Shown here: one piece after another, positions 35,572-44,392 of the stretch
Numbering within the stretch: position 1 is the stretch's first letter
How the letters are laid out: every line of letters begins with the position of its first letter
Assembly (NCBI RefSeq): GCF_014836875.1
Contig: NZ_JACSQC010000008.1
Span: 62,001 to 126,000, forward strand
Source of the DNA: Arthrobacter pullicola
GTDB taxonomy: Bacteria > Actinomycetota > Actinomycetes > Actinomycetales > Micrococcaceae
Length of the DNA: 64,000 nt
Direction: 5' to 3'
The notes under the pieces: model-generated
The model's input: only the letters and a program-made list of their open reading frames with translations
What the model was told of the DNA's origin: nothing
The model's database searches: none
Position numbers and translations under genes: made by a program

Positions 35572-36645
35572 TTAGTAGAACGGCTGGTGGTGACGGCGCC
35601 AGTAGACCTGGCGCGTCACACGCTCGCCAATGGTGTTCCAGATCCGGTAACGGAGCGGATCCAGGACCAGGTCATAACACCCGGCGAAGTCGGTGACAGT
35701 CTTTGAGAAGCTGGTCTTGAACAGTCCCAGCCCGTGATGGGGGTGTTCCTTGTTCTTCAATTCGCTGCTCGGAGGAGTCCCGCAGAAATCGTATTCCTCG
35801 ATACCGAAGTCTTCCTTGAGTTCGGTCAGCGCGGTCCACTGCACCAGATGGGAGTCACCGTACTGCTTACGCCGCGGCTTGGACCCGCCGTCCTTGTAGG
35901 TGCCCTTCTTCCCGTAGGCGATCACGAAGGCACCGACGCTCGGCTCGCCGTCCTCGAAGGCGAAGTAGAAGCGGCCCTGCCCCGCGGCCACGAAGTTGGA
36001 CCAGAAGCGGCGGTAGTACTCATAAGAACGCATCCGTGCGGAGGACCGGTCCTCGATATGGCTCATGAGTTTGTACATCGCCCGCATGTTTTCCTCCGTG
36101 GGCTCCACCCGGCGCACGTCGGCGCCTTCGCGGATGGCCCGGCGGACGGCGTTGCGCGCGCGGGAAGAGATGTTCTTGAGGATCTGCTCCGTGTCCGGAG
36201 TGGTATCCAGCAGTGCGGTGGAGTCGTTGGGCTGCAGGTTGAAGGTCTTGACCAGGCCGGCACCGGTGAACAGCTTCCGCACGTCCTCACCGTCCACCAC
36301 ATCGGGTTCCACCTTGAGGGCAAAGACCCGGCGCCCGGTCAGCTTGATGAAGTCAGCCAGGGCCTCGGCCATGGCGGGGACGTCCTCCGGTGCTGCCGCG
36401 TCCGGACCCTTAATGAGGTACCAGAGGCTACCCAGGACCGGGACCTTCTTTTCGATCGCCAGGTTATAGGAGGTGTAGTCCGCGCAGGTGAAGACCAAAT
36501 ATATTGGGTTCCAGCCGTGGTGCGATTTAACCTCCGCGTAGGCTGCGGATTGAAGGACGTTACCGCCGCCCGGATTCGCCTGAACGTGGCTGTCCCAGTC
36601 CGCTATCTCCTCGGCAGTGGCCAGGCGTGCACTAAAGTCTCGCAA
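35572..36645 (-). CDS. FemABX-family peptidoglycan bridge peptidyltransferase
   Basis: 357 residues. FemX-type GNAT folds add amino acids from tRNA to the lipid II peptide, making the interpeptide bridge. Seen: NVLQSAAYAEVKSHHGWNP near the start, RNAVRRAIREGADVRRVEP, YGKKGTYKDGGSKPRR and the C-terminal GLGLFKTSFSKTVTDFAG, all typical. TTG start (36645): an in-frame stop lies just upstream, and GAGGA is only 3 nt away, so initiation may be weak. Wall bridging varies across Micrococcaceae, so the added residue cannot be told. Confidence 0.92.
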   Translation of the reverse strand: MRDFSARLATAEEIADWDSHVQANPGGGNVLQSAAYAEVKSHHGWNPIYLVFTCADYTSYNLAIEKKVPVLGSLWYLIKGPDAAAPEDVPAMAEALADFIKLTGRRVFALKVEPDVVDGEDVRKLFTGAGLVKTFNLQPNDSTALLDTTPDTEQILKNISSRARNAVRRAIREGADVRRVEPTEENMRAMYKLMSHIEDRSSARMRSYEYYRRFWSNFVAAGQGRFYFAFEDGEPSVGAFVIAYGKKGTYKDGGSKPRRKQYGDSHLVQWTALTELKEDFGIEEYDFCGTPPSSELKNKEHPHHGLGLFKTSFSKTVTDFAGCYDLVLDPLRYRIWNTIGERVTRQVYWRRHHQPFY

Positions 36646-36892
36646 AGTTCCTCAACTAGTCCTCGGTTGGTGGATCAATCCTTTTGCCCCCGCACGGAGC
36701 TCCGGCTCCGGGCCGTTTCCCAGTCTATCCGCAGGCTGCCTGGCACCAGTACGGCCGGCTGCGGCGGGCCGGCACCGGGCAGCCGCAGCCGGCCGCGCGG
36801 TCCGGCGGGTCCCGCCGGGAATAGGTCAGCCCCCGCGCGGGTTGTCCGCAATAATAGATGCATAAGCATACGACGACGGGCGGGTGGAGTGA

Positions 36893-37930
36893 GTGGCACA
36901 GCACATTGAACTTGGACTGGATACCTTTGGGGACGTGACCTATGACGCTGCGGGAGACAAGCTTCCGATGGCGCAGGTAATCCGCAACGTTGTGGCCGAG
37001 GCCGTCCTGGCCGATTCGGTTGGACTCGATTTCATCGGCATCGGCGAACACCACCGTGACGATTTCGCTGTCTCCTCGCCGGAGACGGTACTGGCAGCGA
37101 TCGCCGGGCAGACCAGCCGCATCCGACTCGGCTCCGCCGTCACGGTGCTTTCCTCCGACGATCCGATTCGCGTCTTTGAGCGGTTCGCCACCCTCGATGC
37201 CGTGTCGAACGGCCGGGCCGAGGTCATCCTCGGCCGCGGCTCCTTCACCGAATCCTTCCCGCTGTTCGGCTTCGAACTGGCGGACTACGAGGTCCTGTTC
37301 GAGGAAAAGCTGGAACTATTCACCCGGCTGCTCCGCGAGGAACCGGTGACCTGGCAGGGTTCCACCCGGCCCCCGCTCCAGAACCAGCTGGTCTACCCGC
37401 CCACGGAGAGCGGGTCCATCCCCACGTGGATCGCCGTCGGGGGTACGCCGCAGTCCGTTGTCCGGGCAGCGCATTACGGGCTGCCCCTGATGCTGGCCAT
37501 CATCGGCGGCGAACCGGCCCGTTTCACGCCGTTTGTGTCCCTTTACAAACGGGCACTGAAGGAGTTCGGCAAGCCCGCGCTGCCCATCGGGGCGCACTCC
37601 CCCGGCTATCTCGCCGAGACTGATGAGCAGGCTCTGGAAGAAGCCTGGCCGCACTACGAACGGATGCAGAACCGGATCGGCCGCGAGCGCGGCTGGCCTC
37701 CGGCGACGCGCCGGGACTACGAGGCCATGGCTGGTCCCGACGGAGCCCTGTTCATCGGGTCCCCGCAAACCGTGGCCGCCAAGATCGTGCGCACGGCCCG
37801 GACCCTGGAGCTGTCCCGGTTCGACCTCAAATACAGCCTGGGCACCCTGCCGCACGAGAAGCTGATGACGGCAATCGAGCTCTACGGCACTGAAGTCGCT
37901 CCGCGGGTCCGCGAAGCACTGGCGGCCTAG
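36893..37930 (+). CDS. LLM-class flavin-dependent oxidoreductase
   Basis: 345 residues with a bacterial luciferase-like TIM barrel: LGLDTFGDVTYD at the start, GIGEHHRDDFAVSSPE, LGSAVTVLSSDDPIRVFE and GRAEVILGRGSF. It likely oxidises a substrate using reduced flavin; reaction unknown. GTG start with GGAG close upstream. The stop codon TAG shares a CTAG with the convergent MFS gene (37927-37930). The 247-bp region before it, divergent from femX, holds no gene. Confidence 0.9.
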   Translation: MAQHIELGLDTFGDVTYDAAGDKLPMAQVIRNVVAEAVLADSVGLDFIGIGEHHRDDFAVSSPETVLAAIAGQTSRIRLGSAVTVLSSDDPIRVFERFATLDAVSNGRAEVILGRGSFTESFPLFGFELADYEVLFEEKLELFTRLLREEPVTWQGSTRPPLQNQLVYPPTESGSIPTWIAVGGTPQSVVRAAHYGLPLMLAIIGGEPARFTPFVSLYKRALKEFGKPALPIGAHSPGYLAETDEQALEEAWPHYERMQNRIGRERGWPPATRRDYEAMAGPDGALFIGSPQTVAAKIVRTARTLELSRFDLKYSLGTLPHEKLMTAIELYGTEVAPRVREALAA

Positions 37931-39492
37931 GCTGCAGCGGGGAGGAACCACCGGGTGCGTGGTTCCTCCACCGCCATCGCCGCCGCACGCCGGATGTTGG
38001 TCCTGTCCTCACCGGTCAGGCGCTGGTGTTCCTGCCGCATGTATTCCCGCCAGGTGGGGACGTCGTAAATCTCCCGGAACTCCCGGGAGTCAGTCACCGA
38101 ATGCACCAGTTCCCACATGGTGGCCCCGGTCCGCATCCGGGAGAGCCGGACTTCGTGCATGGCCTCCACGAAATCCGGTATTTTGTCGGGTTCGAGTTCG
38201 TAAGCCACCAGGATCGTCACCGGACCGTCGTTTGGTTTTGGTTCGGTTTCCACTTCCAGCCCCAGCTCCGGATCCGGAACGCTGCGGTCCAGTTTCCCGG
38301 TGCGCGGCAGCAGGGGAAGCACCAGGACGCTGAGGCCCACCAGCACCAGCACGACGGCGGAGGCCTCCAGCACGGGAGCGTACCCGTAGGCGGTGGCCAA
38401 GGAGCCCCAGAGCAGGGAAGCCATCGCCTGGGTTCCTGTGAAAACCATTAGGTAAATGGCAAGTCCCCGGGCCCGGACCCACTCAGGAAGGGTCAGCTGC
38501 ATGGCACTGTTCAATGTCGAGAAAGTGTTGATCCAGGCTGCGCCGGAAAGGACCAGCAGGATGGCCAGCGGCAGCACCGGCAGGTACCCGGCGGCGAAGA
38601 CACCGGCCGCGAAGACCCCTGCGGACAGGCCAAGCAGGGCGTTGTCGTGCAGGATTGCCCGGGTCCGCGAGAGCAGGACGACGCCGAGGATTGCGCCGAT
38701 GCCCAGGGCGGCCAGGAGCAGTCCGTAACCGCTTGACCCCAGCTGCAGGTGCCCGTTGACGGCCACCGGAAGCAGTGCATAGAGGGCACTGGCCGGAACC
38801 ATAAAGAACACGCAGCGCAGCAGGATCCGGCGGATCCTAGGTGCTGCCCGGATGTACCGGATGCCGGCTGCCAGCGCTTCGCCGATCTGTTCGCGGTCTT
38901 CCGGATCATCCGGCGCGTTGCGCCAGATGAAAACGGCAAGTGCTGTCCCCAGGAAGGATGCCGCGTTGATCCCGAACACGAAGGCCGGACCGGCCAGGGA
39001 AACCAGCAGGCCGCCCACCGCGGGACCAATGGCGCGGGCGGCGTTTCCTGCCACCGAGCCAAGCGCGGAAGCCGACCGAATCTGGGTCCTGGGAACCAGG
39101 GCCGGGGTGACGGCCTGCCAGGCCGGGGCACTCAGGGCCACACCGCAGCCAATCAGGAACGTGTAGAGCAGCAGCGAGTCCGGAGTGAGGAGGCCAAGGG
39201 CGGCTATGACGGTCAGGAGGATCGCGGCCCCGGCCGCGAAGAGGTTGCTCCCCAGGATCAGCCGGCGGCGGTTGAACGCATCGGCCAGGACGCCGGCGAT
39301 CAGTCCCAGCAGTAGCGTAGGCACCAGCGACGCCGTCTGCACCAGGGAAACCAGGGCCGGGTTGGCGCCGGTTTCCACCAGATACCACTGTGCCCCAACT
39401 GTCTGCATCCAGGCACCAATGTTGGACCCGAGCTGGGCCAGCCAGAGGATGAAGAACATCCGGTTCCGCAGGGGCGCCCAGGGAGATTCCAT
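37927..39492 (-). CDS. MFS transporter with C-terminal soluble domain
   Basis: 521 residues: about 12 helices (residues 1-410, MFS_3/EntS group), then a soluble tail of about 100 residues. The tail (TILVAYELEPDKIPDFVEAM, RTGATMWELVHSVTDSREFREIYDVPTWREY; given in segments) resembles an antibiotic-biosynthesis-monooxygenase-like fold with its characteristic ferredoxin-like pattern. Such fused tails occur in the EntS/MFS_3 family. The start has GGAGGG upstream. Substrate unknown. Confidence 0.87.
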   Translation of the reverse strand: MESPWAPLRNRMFFILWLAQLGSNIGAWMQTVGAQWYLVETGANPALVSLVQTASLVPTLLLGLIAGVLADAFNRRRLILGSNLFAAGAAILLTVIAALGLLTPDSLLLYTFLIGCGVALSAPAWQAVTPALVPRTQIRSASALGSVAGNAARAIGPAVGGLLVSLAGPAFVFGINAASFLGTALAVFIWRNAPDDPEDREQIGEALAAGIRYIRAAPRIRRILLRCVFFMVPASALYALLPVAVNGHLQLGSSGYGLLLAALGIGAILGVVLLSRTRAILHDNALLGLSAGVFAAGVFAAGYLPVLPLAILLVLSGAAWINTFSTLNSAMQLTLPEWVRARGLAIYLMVFTGTQAMASLLWGSLATAYGYAPVLEASAVVLVLVGLSVLVLPLLPRTGKLDRSVPDPELGLEVETEPKPNDGPVTILVAYELEPDKIPDFVEAMHEVRLSRMRTGATMWELVHSVTDSREFREIYDVPTWREYMRQEHQRLTGEDRTNIRRAAAMAVEEPRTRWFLPAAA

Positions 39493-39626
39493 TGGATCCC
39501 TCCGTCAGCGGCTGCGCTCCGCCGCCCGGTCTTTGCCGGAAGAACGGTCAGCCGCTCCCTGCAGGTTAAGTCCGTGCGGCTGCCGGCGTCCATAGCCTGT
39601 CCATCTCCCACCCCGGACCCGGCGAA

Positions 39627-40583
39627 TCAGGGGAGCTTGGGAAAGTCCTTCCAGAGGCGGCGGAACTGTTTCTCCGCGGCGTCCGCCCTGCCTTCCTCAA
39701 TAGCGTGCAGCCGGCCGTACGTGAAGCCGTCTTCTCCGGAACCGGCGGTGCTGCCCAACCGGCGCAGCAGCGCGCGGGCCACCACACTGTCCTGGTGCTC
39801 GCCGAGGATTTTCTGCAGCGCTTCGGCTGCATCCACCATTGCCTCCGCGGCTTGTCCTCCCGCGGGCCTCCAGGTCTCGGCCGCATAGCGCAGCCGCTTC
39901 GCGTCCTTCCGTGCTTCGTGCAGGATCTCCGCGCGCGCTTCCCGATCGTGTTCCCGCCGGGCCTGGCGGACCCGTGAGCGCAGGCGCGCCCGGTCTTTGC
40001 GGATCATCCGGCCGGCGGTGGACCGGTCCTGGCCTGCTTCCGTCCAGCCCGGGTCCGCGGCCAGAGCCTGGAGCCCTTCCACCGCGCGGTGGTAGCGCTC
40101 CCCTGCCAGTTCTTTGCTGATGGTGCGCAGCGCTGCGTTGTAGTCAGCCAGCAGTACTTCATCGATCCGCGCCGAAACAGAACCCAGGACCAGCTCGGGT
40201 GGTTGGGAAGCCACCAGGTCCTGCAGCCTGTGACGCATAACCTGGGCATCGCGGGCGGCCCCCAGCACCTGTGCCAGCCACTTGAGTTCAGAGCGGAGGA
40301 ACCGGGCAGGCTCAGGGGAAAGCAGCCTGCGGTAACTGGCCAGGGCTGAGCGCAGCCTGCGGGTGCTGACCCGCATTTTGTGGATTGCGTCAGCTTCCCC
40401 GGCCTGGACCCGCTCCTGTTCCCTGAGCAGTTCTTTCAGCTGTTCCTGCAGGTAGTCCAGCAGCAGCTTCCGGGCCGGAACCTCCCCGCCTGGACGGGTT
40501 CCCGGGCCGCCCTGCCGGGGAACGGCAGGTGCTGGATCGTCCCGCCGCTGCGCACCCGCGGCGGGAAGGTCTGGGGAAGCCAT
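39627..40583 (-). CDS. CHAD-domain protein
   Basis: 318 residues. After a proline-rich start (1-35), the CHAD helical bundle begins with AIHKMRVSTRRLRSAL, with repeated basic helices (RLRSRVRQARREHD, ARKDAKRLRYAAE). CHAD proteins bind polyphosphate. No Shine-Dalgarno sequence is present; the ATG lies 5 nt after the -10-like TATACT, so it is probably leaderless. No CYTH or polyphosphate kinase gene is adjacent. Confidence 0.9.
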   Translation of the reverse strand: MASPDLPAAGAQRRDDPAPAVPRQGGPGTRPGGEVPARKLLLDYLQEQLKELLREQERVQAGEADAIHKMRVSTRRLRSALASYRRLLSPEPARFLRSELKWLAQVLGAARDAQVMRHRLQDLVASQPPELVLGSVSARIDEVLLADYNAALRTISKELAGERYHRAVEGLQALAADPGWTEAGQDRSTAGRMIRKDRARLRSRVRQARREHDREARAEILHEARKDAKRLRYAAETWRPAGGQAAEAMVDAAEALQKILGEHQDSVVARALLRRLGSTAGSGEDGFTYGRLHAIEEGRADAAEKQFRRLWKDFPKLP

Positions 40584-40588
40584 GGCTC

Positions 40589-40594
40589 AGTATA
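40589..40594 (-). promoter_or_regulatory. -10 element of a leaderless CHAD transcript
   Basis: TATACT on the minus strand ends 5 nt before the ATG of the CHAD gene. The perfect -10 and lack of a ribosome binding site imply transcription starts at or next to the start codon. Confidence 0.55.
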
Positions 40595-40766
40595 GGTCGG
40601 TGGGATACCGGGCTGGCAGTCCCCGCCGCTCCGGCCAGTTCCCAAGCAGCCTGCAGGTGCATCCCGCGGCCAACTCTGTACCCGGCGGAGCCGTCCCCGT
40701 AGCATCGGCAGTACCGATGCAGGCGCCGGTGCTCCTGCTGTCCAAGGCTTCCTGGAGGCAAGGTCC

Positions 40767-41753
40767 ATGAACTCCATGCGCTACGTCAAACTCGGCCATT
40801 CCGGAGCAACCATCTCCGCCGTCGGCCTGGGGTGCCTCGGCTTTGGCGATCCGCACCGCGGTCCCCATGGCTGGACGCTCAGGGAGGAAGAGGCACGGCT
40901 GCTTATCCGCCGGGCTGTGGAACTTGGCATCAATTTCTTCGACACCGCCAATGTCTACTCGACCGGGGACAGCGAACGGATCCTGGGTCAGGCACTGGGT
41001 GAATATGCCCGCCGTGAGGAACTGGTGATTGCTTCGAAGGTGCACGGGGAGATGGGTCCCGGGCCCAACGGGTGGGGGCTGTCCCGCAAACACATCCTGT
41101 GGCAGGCGGAGGAAAGCCTGCGGCGGCTTGGCACCGACTACATCGACCTGTACCAGGTGCACCGCTGGGACGCGTCCACCCCTCTGGAGGAAACCCTCGC
41201 AGCCCTCGACCAGCTGGTCCGGGACGGAAAGGTCCGTTACCTTGGCGCTTCCAGCATGTACTCCTGGCAGTTCGCCCGCGCCCTCTGCCTCCAGCGCGAA
41301 CACGGCTGGGCGCCGTTTATCACCATGCAGGACCATTACAACCTGATTTACCGCGAGGAGGAGCGGGAGATGTATCCGCTGTGCCTGGACCAGGGCATCG
41401 GCGTCCTCGCGTACTCACCGCTGGCCCGGGGACGGCTGGCACGGGGCTGGGATGAGGTGAGCCGCCGGCGGGTGCAGGACACGCTGGGCGATGCCCTGTA
41501 CGGGATGCAGGAGGCGGCCGACCGCCAAGTGTCCGAAGCCATCGGCCAGGTTGCCGAGGGTCACGGTGTGTCGCGGGCGCGGGTGGGCCTCGCCTGGGTG
41601 CTGGCGCATCCGGTGGTTTCGGCGCCGCTCATCGGAGCCACCAGCGTGAGTCAGCTGGAGGACGACGTCGGCGCCCTTGACCTGGAGCTCACCGCGGAGA
41701 ATCTGGAGCTGCTGGAGGAGCACTACGTGCCGCACGGCGTCGTCGGCTTCTAG
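40767..41753 (+). CDS. Aldo/keto reductase
   Basis: 328 residues with the family's catalytic tetrad visible: D59 (NFFDTANVYS), Y64, K91 (VIASKVHG) and H132 (LYQVHRWD). This opening and the C-terminal SRARVGLAWVLAHP match NADPH-dependent AKRs of the YajO/YghZ type. An aggcaagg-like site precedes the ATG. Substrate not predictable. It lies 23 bp from the convergent malG. Confidence 0.92.
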   Translation: MNSMRYVKLGHSGATISAVGLGCLGFGDPHRGPHGWTLREEEARLLIRRAVELGINFFDTANVYSTGDSERILGQALGEYARREELVIASKVHGEMGPGPNGWGLSRKHILWQAEESLRRLGTDYIDLYQVHRWDASTPLEETLAALDQLVRDGKVRYLGASSMYSWQFARALCLQREHGWAPFITMQDHYNLIYREEEREMYPLCLDQGIGVLAYSPLARGRLARGWDEVSRRRVQDTLGDALYGMQEAADRQVSEAIGQVAEGHGVSRARVGLAWVLAHPVVSAPLIGATSVSQLEDDVGALDLELTAENLELLEEHYVPHGVVGF

Positions 41754-41776
41754 CCCGGTGCCGGATCTCAGGAGAG

Positions 41777-42712
41777 CTAGCCCTTGACTGCGCCCGCGAC
41801 CAGGCCGGAGGCAATGTAGCGCTGCAGGAAGAGGAACAGCGCCATCACCGGCAGCGCCGCCAGCACAGCGCCGGCTGAGAAGACGCCCCAGGTCCGGGAC
41901 TGGTTGTCCCCCACGAAGGAATAGAGCCCTACGGCGAGGGTCTGGGAGTCCGGATCGTTCAGCACGATCGAGGCGATCATAAACTCCCCCGTGGTGGTGA
42001 TGAAGGTCAGCAGGCCGACGATGGCCAGGATCGGGGTGACCAGGCGCAGGATGATCGTGAAGAAGATCTGGAAGTGCCCGGCACCGTCGATGCGGGCGGC
42101 TTCGTCCAGGGTTTTCGGCACGGTGTTGAAGAAGCCGTACATCAGGTAGGTGTTCACGCCGAGTGCGCCGCCGAGGTACACCATGATCAGGCCCAGCTGG
42201 CTGCCCAGTCCCAGCCAGGGCACGACGTCGGAAATCTCGGAGAGCAGCAGGAAGATGGCCACGACGCCCAGCATCTGCGGGAACATCTGCAGCAGGAGCA
42301 GACTCAGCAGTCCAACGCGGCGGCCGGTGAAACGCATCCGGGAGAAGCTGTACGCGGCCAGGGCGCCGAGGAACACCGTCGCCGCGCTGGTGACCAGGCC
42401 GATGACCACTGTGTTGAGGAACCAGCGGCCGAAGGGCTTCTGTGGATCGGTGAAGAGTGCCTGGAAGTTCTCGAAGCCAATATCGCGGAACAATCCGCTG
42501 GAGGCGACCAGGGTGCCGGTCGGACTCAGTGCGGCCGACAAGACATAAGCCAACGGGAGCAGCGCGAATGCCGTCATGACCAGGCCCACCAGATGCCGCC
42601 AGCCGGTGTCCCGGAACCAGGCACCGAAACGGCGCCGCGAGGGGCGGACGGCCGGTCCGGGACCTGGCTCGGGTGAAGTGGAACGGGGCGGAACTGCGGT
42701 GGAGGTACTCAT
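41777..42712 (-). CDS. malG: ABC transporter permease, MalG type
   Basis: 311 residues, six membrane segments with the EAA loop near DEAARIDGAGHFQIFFTIIL (residues about 210-230), the docking site for the ATPase. It is the second permease of a maltose/oligosaccharide importer. The ATG overlaps the stop of malF (ATGA), so they are coupled. No ATPase gene follows; importers of this kind use a shared ATPase (MsiK) elsewhere in the genome. Confidence 0.93.
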   Translation of the reverse strand: MSTSTAVPPRSTSPEPGPGPAVRPSRRRFGAWFRDTGWRHLVGLVMTAFALLPLAYVLSAALSPTGTLVASSGLFRDIGFENFQALFTDPQKPFGRWFLNTVVIGLVTSAATVFLGALAAYSFSRMRFTGRRVGLLSLLLLQMFPQMLGVVAIFLLLSEISDVVPWLGLGSQLGLIMVYLGGALGVNTYLMYGFFNTVPKTLDEAARIDGAGHFQIFFTIILRLVTPILAIVGLLTFITTTGEFMIASIVLNDPDSQTLAVGLYSFVGDNQSRTWGVFSAGAVLAALPVMALFLFLQRYIASGLVAGAVKG

Positions 42713-44316
42713 GAATTCACTTCTTCCAGCGACTTGGTCTGCCTGAAGCTGACGGCGGAAATGACTGCCACGATGATGAAGATCAGGATGGCCAGGGCGC
42801 TGGCGAGGCCATAGTCACGGCCGGTTCCCTGCCCGAAGGCCACCTTGTAGACCACTGTGATCAGCAGGTCGGTGGCCCCGATGTCCTGGCTGGTGCCGGG
42901 GAAGCGCGGACCGCCGCCGGTGAGCATGAAGATCACATTGAAGTTGTTGAAATTGAACGCGAACGTGGAAATCAGCAGGGGTGCCGTGGAGACCAGCAGC
43001 AGCGGAAGCTTGATCGAGCGGAAGATCCGCCACGCCGTGGCTCCGTCCATCCTGGCGGCCTCGTTGACCTCCTCCGGCAGCGACTGCAGCGCCCCGGTGC
43101 AGACCAGGAACATGTACGGGAACCCGAGCCACGTATTGACCAGCAGCACGCTCACCTTGGCCAGCCACGGGTCGTTCAGCCAGGGAATGGACGCACCGCC
43201 CAGCAGGGAGTTATTGATGAACCCGAACTCCTGGTTCAGCATGCCGGACCAGACCAGGCCTGCCAGGAAGGCCGGGAAGGCATAGGGCATGATCATGAGG
43301 ATCCGGTAGGTCCGCTTGCCCTTGAGGGTCGGGTGGTTGAACGTAATGGCCAGGAACAGGCCCAGTCCGAAGCAGAGCGCCACCGAGGCGACGGCGAAGG
43401 TGAAGGTCCAGCCGATCACGCTGAGCAGCGGTCCGCGCAGTTCAGGGTCGGTGACGGCGCGCTGGAAGTTCTCGAAGCCGACGTCGATCTTCCAGCCCGT
43501 GGCCAGGGCTTCTCCGCTGTCGGAGACGAAGGTGCCCTCCCCGCTGTCACGGTAGACCGCACCTGTCTCGGTGTTGGTAAAGGTATCCGCGGCTTCGTCA
43601 TAGACCAGCACCGGTTTGTAGACGTACGCGTTGGACCCGTCGGCGGTCTTGAGCGTGCCGTCGTCGAGGTCCTCGGAGAAGGGAACAGTGAGCTCCAGGA
43701 TCTCCGACTGGCGGTTGAGGAGGTCATTGAAGGCGAGAGTTTCGTAGCCCTCGACGCCGGCCGCCTTGCCGGTGCTGCCCAGCTGCGCGTCCTGGACTTC
43801 TTCGAGGGGCTGTTCGGCGCCGCCGAGCTGGACCCGCCCGTCCGGGTCGGTCACCAGCAGGAAGAGCTCGTTCCCCTTCTCCAGCACGGACACCTGGTAG
43901 GCCGCCGAATCCGGCACCCGCTGCTGGGCTGTCAGCGAGATGGCGGCGACGGCGTCGTCCTTGGTGCTGTTGTGGCCGTCCCCGTAGTTGGTGAAGGCGA
44001 CGTATCCGCTGTACACCACCACGAAGACCTGGAAGATCAGCAGGAACAGCACCCCGGGAGCCAGGTACTTGGCCGGAAGGCCGCCGCGGCGCAGGTAGAT
44101 CCAGTTGATTGCCAGCGTCACGGCTGCGGCGACAGCCAGGACAATCCATTCCTCCGCCAGGAACAGGACAATCAGGACGTAGACCGCAAACGCGTCCACG
44201 AGCCCGAGCAGCAGGATCTTGGCCAGCGTGCCGGCCAGCGAGTCCGGGCCGCGCTTCGGCTTGCGGACGGGTGCGGGTTCGGTGGGGCGGACAGCGGTGT
44301 CCAGGGATACGACCAT
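42709..44316 (-). CDS. malF: ABC transporter permease, MalF type
   Basis: 535 residues. An extra periplasmic domain (about 110-260) precedes the conserved C-terminal permease core, as in MalF. The EAA loop is NEAARMDGATAWRIFRSIKL, within about 420-440. MalF and MalG form the membrane channel for MalE-bound sugars. GGAGGAG lies upstream of the ATG. A strong hairpin separates it from malE. Confidence 0.93.
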   Translation of the reverse strand: MVVSLDTAVRPTEPAPVRKPKRGPDSLAGTLAKILLLGLVDAFAVYVLIVLFLAEEWIVLAVAAAVTLAINWIYLRRGGLPAKYLAPGVLFLLIFQVFVVVYSGYVAFTNYGDGHNSTKDDAVAAISLTAQQRVPDSAAYQVSVLEKGNELFLLVTDPDGRVQLGGAEQPLEEVQDAQLGSTGKAAGVEGYETLAFNDLLNRQSEILELTVPFSEDLDDGTLKTADGSNAYVYKPVLVYDEAADTFTNTETGAVYRDSGEGTFVSDSGEALATGWKIDVGFENFQRAVTDPELRGPLLSVIGWTFTFAVASVALCFGLGLFLAITFNHPTLKGKRTYRILMIMPYAFPAFLAGLVWSGMLNQEFGFINNSLLGGASIPWLNDPWLAKVSVLLVNTWLGFPYMFLVCTGALQSLPEEVNEAARMDGATAWRIFRSIKLPLLLVSTAPLLISTFAFNFNNFNVIFMLTGGGPRFPGTSQDIGATDLLITVVYKVAFGQGTGRDYGLASALAILIFIIVAVISAVSFRQTKSLEEVNS

Positions 44317-44328
44317 GGGGTTCTCCTC

Positions 44329-44368
44329 CAGCAGGGTCCGGGCGGGATGACCCGCCCGGTCCCTGCTG
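44329..44368 (-). other. Intercistronic hairpin between malE and malF
   Basis: CAGCAGGG-T-CCGGGCGGG pairs with CCCGCCCGG-T-CCCTGCTG around loop ATGA: 17 base pairs with one mismatch. No T-run follows. Such structures stabilise the upstream binding-protein message and lower expression of the downstream permeases. Confidence 0.8.
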
Positions 44369-44392
44369 ATGCCTGCGGCGTGTTGTGCGCCG

